Below, piece after piece: positions 6,643-9,870 of a stretch of 9,870 nt of DNA (position 1 is its first letter; every line of letters starts with the position of its first letter). This DNA comes from Fidelibacterota bacterium UBA6817 (GTDB taxonomy: Bacteria; Fidelibacterota; Fidelibacteria; Fidelibacterales; Fidelibacteraceae), in assembly GCA_002452555.1 (NCBI GenBank), contig DKER01000226.1:1-9870 (forward strand), given 5' to 3'. The notes under the pieces are model-generated. The model was given only the letters and a program-made list of their open reading frames with translations, did no database searches and was not told where the DNA came from. Made by a program: the position numbers and the translations under genes.

Positions 6643-7053
6643 TTAATAAGCGGCTGTGGTGGCAGAATAATTTAACCGCAGGGCATCCGCTTCCCGGAGT
6701 TCATTGTGAATACGGGAAATCAGTCCCATCATCACATTTCTGTCCGCACGAAGCGATACGATCAGTTGAGGATTCGCCACACGTTTGGAATACATAACCT
6801 TCCTCACATCTTCAACCTGTATCAGTTTATCATCCACGGAAATCACACCATCCCTGCCCACAAAAATATAAGCAACGTGGCGTTTTGTTTCAACTTTTTC
6901 AATTTTCCGTGCTTGAGGAAGAAGGACTTTCAACCCTTCGAATTCCCGCATAACGGTAGTCATCATAAAAAAGATCAACAGCATAAAGATGATATCAGGC
7001 ATTGATGATGTTGGAATTTCCGCTTTTACTTTTGTTTTTTTCTTAATCGCCAT
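6643..7053 (-). CDS. exbD: ExbD/TolR family proton-channel subunit (second copy)
   Basis: This 136-residue protein is an ExbD/TolR-type subunit of the inner-membrane motor that powers TonB. A short basic cytoplasmic tail leads into one membrane segment (about 19-36). D20, in SSMPDIIFMLLIFFMM, is the conserved membrane aspartate that takes part in proton translocation. A periplasmic domain of about 95 residues follows, with the typical pattern of a glycine-aspartate turn (GRDGVISVDD) and a late LIVSLRADR strand. The ATG at 7053 has TAAGG at 7061-7065. Gaps to the neighbours are 13 nt on both sides. It resembles the preceding exbD in the stretch before the membrane segment (EIP-SSM-D), but the periplasmic domains are quite different. 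Confidence 0.93.
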   Translation of the reverse strand: MAIKKKTKVKAEIPTSSMPDIIFMLLIFFMMTTVMREFEGLKVLLPQARKIEKVETKRHVAYIFVGRDGVISVDDKLIQVEDVRKVMYSKRVANPQLIVSLRADRNVMMGLISRIHNELREADALRLNYSATTAAY

Positions 7054-7066
7054 GGTTTTGCCTTAT

Positions 7067-7465
7067 TTATTCCGTATCAGCTATTGAAATACGGGTCGCA
7101 TTTGCCAGTTTGAGCTGATCAATGACATCAATGTAATCCTGATACTTTGTATTTTCCGCTGTTTGGACAGAAAAAATCATGAGAGGGTTTTGACTTAAAA
7201 GCCGTTGGGCTTCCCGGCTAATATCCCGGGTTTGAACCTCAGAGTCATTCATAAGCACCTGACCGGCGGCATTGACCAGTACGTTGGTGATATTTTTCGG
7301 GTTAACCTTGAATTCTCCTCCCTTACCGGGGAGAACAAATCCCATGCCTTTATCCTGGTCAATTGTGGAAACAAGAAGAAAAAAGACAAGCAGCAAAAAG
7401 GCAATATCAGACATGGAAGATGAAGGAATTTCACCTTTGATTTTCATACGTTTTTTTGTAAGCAT
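7067..7465 (-). CDS. exbD: ExbD/TolR family proton-channel subunit (first copy)
   Basis: This 132-residue ExbD/TolR-type protein has a lysine-rich N-terminal tail (1-10) and one membrane segment at about 19-36. D20, in SSSMSDIAFLLLVFFLLV, is the conserved proton-relay aspartate. The periplasmic domain spans about 45-130, with NVLVNAAGQVLMNDSEV and a late LMIFSVQTAENTKY segment. The ATG at 7465 has only a weak ribosome-binding site (CGGAT). A second in-frame ATG at 7447 has none, so the first is kept. It follows exbB by 22 nt and precedes the second exbD by 13 nt. Two ExbD copies beside one ExbB may form a mixed dimer in the ExbB pore, which is inference. Confidence 0.92.
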   Translation of the reverse strand: MLTKKRMKIKGEIPSSSMSDIAFLLLVFFLLVSTIDQDKGMGFVLPGKGGEFKVNPKNITNVLVNAAGQVLMNDSEVQTRDISREAQRLLSQNPLMIFSVQTAENTKYQDYIDVIDQLKLANATRISIADTE

Positions 7466-7487
7466 TGTTACAATCCGACTTTAAAAA

Positions 7488-8093
7488 TTATTTTTGTGTC
7501 GACAGAATATCCAGCAATGAAACGGCACTTTTTTCCAGACTTATAACAATTTTATCAATACGGCTGACAAACCAGTTCTGGAAAATTGATATAATCACGG
7601 CAACAATGAGTCCGAATAGTGTCGTTAAAAGGGCTTCAGAAATACCGCTTGCCACAATAGCCGGGGAAATATCATTGGCTGCAGCCACATCATTAAAAGC
7701 GCCGACCATACCGGAAACCGTTCCGATAAAACCAAGCATCGGTGCAATTGTTACAGCTGTTGTAAGCCAGATCTGATTCTTTTCAAGAAAAGCCATTTCC
7801 AGTGAACCGGCCGAATCGATAACCTTTTCCACCCGTTCAAGTCCCTGGTCCAGACGGCTGAGAGCTTCATGATATATGGCAGCGACGGGAGAGCTGGATT
7901 TTTCACATTCCACCCTGGCTGCTTCAGGACCTTCTTCTCTTAGGATTGTTTCAATATTTTTCAAAAAAGAGCGTGTTCTCAGTTCAGCTGCCGTTAGCGA
8001 ATAAAACCGTTCGAACACAATGATGAGCCCAAAAATGAACACACCAAGAATCCAGGGCATAAACGGACCACCCTTGACAAATAATTCAACCAT
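7488..8093 (-). CDS. exbB: ExbB/TolQ/MotA family proton-channel protein
   Basis: This 201-residue inner-membrane protein is the pore-forming subunit of the TonB-energising motor. Three membrane segments are visible at about 12-30, 108-132 and 150-173, with a cytoplasmic loop between the first two. The family signature lies in the second segment, TIAPMLGFIGTVSGMVGAF (115-133), and in GISEALLTTLFGLIVAV (150-166), which contains the conserved glutamate and threonines of the third. The ATG at 8093 is preceded by GGAGG at 8103-8107, spaced 9 nt. It is the first gene of the operon behind a strong promoter. MotA is unlikely because the protein is short and the neighbours are exbD and tonB. A TolQ role is possible in principle, but the TonB gene at the end argues for ExbB. 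Confidence 0.94.
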   Translation of the reverse strand: MVELFVKGGPFMPWILGVFIFGLIIVFERFYSLTAAELRTRSFLKNIETILREEGPEAARVECEKSSSPVAAIYHEALSRLDQGLERVEKVIDSAGSLEMAFLEKNQIWLTTAVTIAPMLGFIGTVSGMVGAFNDVAAANDISPAIVASGISEALLTTLFGLIVAVIISIFQNWFVSRIDKIVISLEKSAVSLLDILSTQK

Positions 8094-8126
8094 GGATATG
8101 AACCTCCGATCTTAGATTGAGAATTT

Positions 8127-8139
8127 TTGTTTCAAACAA
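8127..8139. promoter_or_regulatory. 13-bp palindrome in the exbB leader
   Basis: The plus strand reads TTGTTT-C-AAACAA, a perfect 6-1-6 inverted repeat. It lies a few bases downstream of the predicted transcription start of the exbB operon. It could be an operator half-buried in the leader, or a chance AT-rich palindrome. The sequence is not a Fur-box match. Confidence 0.35.
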
Positions 8140-8169
8140 CATTGCCGGTCATTTTACTTAAAGCAATGT
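8139..8169. promoter_or_regulatory. Inverted repeat enclosing the exbB -10 element
   Basis: ACATTGC (8139-8145) and its exact complement GCAATGT (8163-8169) flank a 17-nt centre that contains the -10 hexamer at 8151-8156. One arm covers the likely start point and the other lies in the promoter spacer. The geometry fits a regulator-binding site; as a terminator for ctp it would be poor, because no U-run follows. Confidence 0.3.
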
Positions 8170-8179
8170 ATAATGTCAA
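8151..8179 (-). promoter_or_regulatory. Sigma-70-type promoter of the exbB-exbD-exbD-tonB operon
   Basis: On the minus strand a perfect -35 box TTGACA (8174-8179) is followed by exactly 17 nt and the -10 box TAAAAT (8151-8156), matching 5 of 6 consensus positions. Transcription should begin near 8144, giving a leader of about 50 nt before the exbB start codon. It is the best promoter match in the window and sits between ctp and exbB, where one is needed. Confidence 0.85.
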
Positions 8180-8195
8180 TTATTTTTAACATGAC

Positions 8196-9788
8196 TCAGG
8201 GCTTTAATCGTACAAGTTTACGGGCTTCAGGAATTTGTTTCAAGGCAGCTGTAAACTGATTATCCGAAAGAAGTCTTGCTTTATAAAAAGCATTATTATC
8301 CCACCACATTTTTGCCAGTTCAGATTTTAGCTGCATAGTAATATATGCTTTATCCTTTTCCAGGTTTTCAAGCTCAATTTCCTGAACATATTCTGAAATG
8401 AATGTATAAAAACGGGATAGTGTATTTTCGGGTAATTCCTGATAAAATATAAAATTCTGCGGATCTTTCGGCACATTCTTGAAATCATCGGCCAGCAACT
8501 GAGCAAACTTGAAAAACAATCTTTCACTGTGCTGGAATACTTTAACTGTAGCCGGAGTCAGATCGAATGTCCGTTTAACAATTACGTCAGGTGTAATACC
8601 GCCTCCACCATAAACCGTACGACCGGATCTTGTTTTAAATTCAGGTTTATCTTTGGGGTCTTTAACATTGATTGTATCCACATCATCAGCCGTGATTATG
8701 GATTCATAATAATCCTGCAGTCCGTTTTCATAGGGTCTTTGAATTAATCTTCCGGAAGGCGTGTAGTACCGGGCAACGGTCACTCTGACGGCTGAACCGT
8801 CTTTCAAGGGCCATTGACGCTGAACGAGTCCTTTTCCAAAGCTTGTTTCACCCACTATAATACCCCTGTCCAGATCCTGAAGAGCTCCGCTGACAATTTC
8901 AGAGGCGCTGGCTGAACCCCGATTAATCATCACAATGACTGGCAGATCTTTATAAGCACCTTTTCCGGTAGCATAAAATTCTTCATTTGTATTTCGCAGG
9001 CGGCCTTTCGTATAGACAATCATATCTCCCGCATCAAGAAAATGATCCAGCATTTCAATTGCTTCATTCATAAATCCTCCGCCATTATAGCGAAGATCAA
9101 CAATCAGGGATGTCATGCCTTGTTTTTTCAAATCCTTTAAAGCTTCGGCAAACTCTTCCGCTGTTTTCTGTGAAAAGCGATTCACAAGAACATAGCCCAC
9201 ATTATCTTCCAACAGAAAATGAGCCAACACGGAATAAATGGGAATATCATCCCGGATAATTTCAACATCAAACGGTTCATCTTCGCCAATCCGCTTCACG
9301 GTGAGAGTAACGGTAGTGCCTTTGGGACCGCGGAGTTTGGTGAACGTTTCTTCTTTTGTGATTTTATAAGCAGACTCCCCGTCAATTTTCAGGAACTTAT
9401 CGCCGGATTGCAGACCGACTCTTTCAGAGGGGGTTCCGACGATGGGAGAAATGACAGTGATATAGCCGTCAATAATATCAAACTCGATACCTATTCCCTG
9501 AAAATTTCCCTGAAATTCCTCATTAACCGTTTTCAGTTTTTTCTTACTGATGTACACCGAATGGGGATCCAATTCTTCCAGCATACCGCGATAGGCACCT
9601 TCCATTGTCCTGCCCCAGTCCACATCTTCCACATAACTTTCATTAATAATGGAAATAATATCATTCATGACGGCAATTTTTAAATAAAGATCATCTACGG
9701 AAGCAGATATTTTAGGATAAAACACCGCTGTAAGGATGATAAAAGCAGTAAGGGTTGAAAGCAAAATTTTCTTTTTCATATGTCTCAT
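8196..9788 (-). CDS. S41 family C-terminal processing protease with PDZ domain
   Basis: This 530-residue serine protease is a C-terminal (tail-specific) processing peptidase acting in the periplasm. Residues 5-29 are a signal peptide or membrane anchor: three lysines, a hydrophobic core to about 23, and a possible cleavage site near SAS (28-30). An N-terminal helical part containing LDPHSVYI is followed by a PDZ domain at about 90-178 (FQGIGIEF, GLQSGD). The catalytic core has DLRYNGGG (231-238). By the 25-residue spacing known from the family, the nucleophile is S294 in GSASASEI and the general base is K319 in FGKGLVQ. GGGGITPDV (394-402) closes the core. The last 120 or so residues are a charged, mostly helical tail with no domain I recognise. 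Two ATGs, at 9788 and 9779, are in frame; neither has a strong ribosome-binding site. A promoter-bearing gap separates it from exbB. Confidence 0.94.
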   Translation of the reverse strand: MRHMKKKILLSTLTAFIILTAVFYPKISASVDDLYLKIAVMNDIISIINESYVEDVDWGRTMEGAYRGMLEELDPHSVYISKKKLKTVNEEFQGNFQGIGIEFDIIDGYITVISPIVGTPSERVGLQSGDKFLKIDGESAYKITKEETFTKLRGPKGTTVTLTVKRIGEDEPFDVEIIRDDIPIYSVLAHFLLEDNVGYVLVNRFSQKTAEEFAEALKDLKKQGMTSLIVDLRYNGGGFMNEAIEMLDHFLDAGDMIVYTKGRLRNTNEEFYATGKGAYKDLPVIVMINRGSASASEIVSGALQDLDRGIIVGETSFGKGLVQRQWPLKDGSAVRVTVARYYTPSGRLIQRPYENGLQDYYESIITADDVDTINVKDPKDKPEFKTRSGRTVYGGGGITPDVIVKRTFDLTPATVKVFQHSERLFFKFAQLLADDFKNVPKDPQNFIFYQELPENTLSRFYTFISEYVQEIELENLEKDKAYITMQLKSELAKMWWDNNAFYKARLLSDNQFTAALKQIPEARKLVRLKP

Positions 9789-9819
9789 ACGCTTTGGTCC
9801 GATTTTTGTTCAGATAATT

Positions 9820-9825
9820 AATATA
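9820..9825 (-). promoter_or_regulatory. Weak candidate -10 element upstream of ctp
   Basis: The 82 nt upstream of ctp (9789-9870) are AT-rich and hold no gene. The minus strand contains TATATT at 9820-9825, matching 5 of 6 positions of the -10 consensus, about 31 nt before the first ATG. The hexamer 17 nt upstream (TTCCTA) matches the -35 consensus at only 3 of 6 positions. The true promoter may lie beyond the window edge. Confidence 0.25.
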
Positions 9826-9870
9826 CAGTTTTGATTTGAGAATAGGAAGCCGGGAGTTAAATCGGAAAGC

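Noticed and set aside
8139..8190. Intrinsic terminator after ctp
   Set aside because: The 7-bp inverted repeat has a 17-nt loop, contains the exbB -10 box, and is not followed by a run of U.
9219..9683. Plus-strand open frame of 154 codons inside ctp
   Set aside because: It lies wholly antisense to the PDZ and N-terminal part of Ctp; no domain, ribosome-binding site or promoter supports it.

Overview
All nine protein-coding genes lie on the minus strand, so the window reads right to left: a C-terminal processing protease (ctp), an exbB-exbD-exbD-tonB energy-transduction operon, an M32 metallocarboxypeptidase, a two-subunit 2-oxoacid:ferredoxin oxidoreductase (korA, korB), and a two-subunit class I iron-sulfur fumarase (alpha, beta). 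Downstream of the fumarase, at the left edge, is a degenerate 8-bp tandem repeat array that runs out of the window. Coding density is high; no RNA gene, insertion sequence or CRISPR array was seen.

Organism: the TonB/ExbBD system implies an outer membrane. The oxygen-sensitive ferredoxin-linked oxidoreductase and Fe-S fumarase suggest an anaerobe or microaerophile. GC content looks moderate, Shine-Dalgarno sites are mostly strong, and there is a near-consensus sigma-70 promoter. A lineage of the Fibrobacteres-Chlorobi-Bacteroidetes (FCB) neighbourhood (Marinimicrobia, Calditrichota and relatives) fits the gene styles, but this is an inference from gene content, not a placement.

Layout: ctp (8196-9788) is followed by a 102-nt gap with a strong promoter (TTGACA, 17 nt, TAAAAT) and two inverted repeats around the predicted start point. 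This promoter should drive exbB-exbD1-exbD2-tonB (8093 down to 5973), which ends in a textbook intrinsic terminator at 5906-5940. The terminator's U-tract almost touches the ribosome-binding site of the M32 gene (5888 down to 4377). A 93-nt leader then precedes korA-korB-fumA-fumB, whose junctions are +2, +7 and -8 nt, so these four are very probably co-transcribed and translationally coupled.

Together the genes suggest three jobs. The first is envelope proteolysis (Ctp). The second is proton-motive-force transfer to outer-membrane receptors (ExbB/ExbD/TonB). The third is cytoplasmic peptide and 2-oxoacid metabolism: M32 releases amino acids, KorAB interconverts 2-oxoglutarate and succinyl-CoA with ferredoxin, and fumarase interconverts fumarate and malate, in either direction of the TCA cycle.

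The gene content itself is ordinary. The part least explained by known genes is the 8-bp array. Read as the transcript leaving the fumarase gene, it is extremely C-rich and G-poor, with pyrimidine-C steps recurring at an 8-nt period, which is what a Rho-utilisation site would look like. This is a hypothesis.
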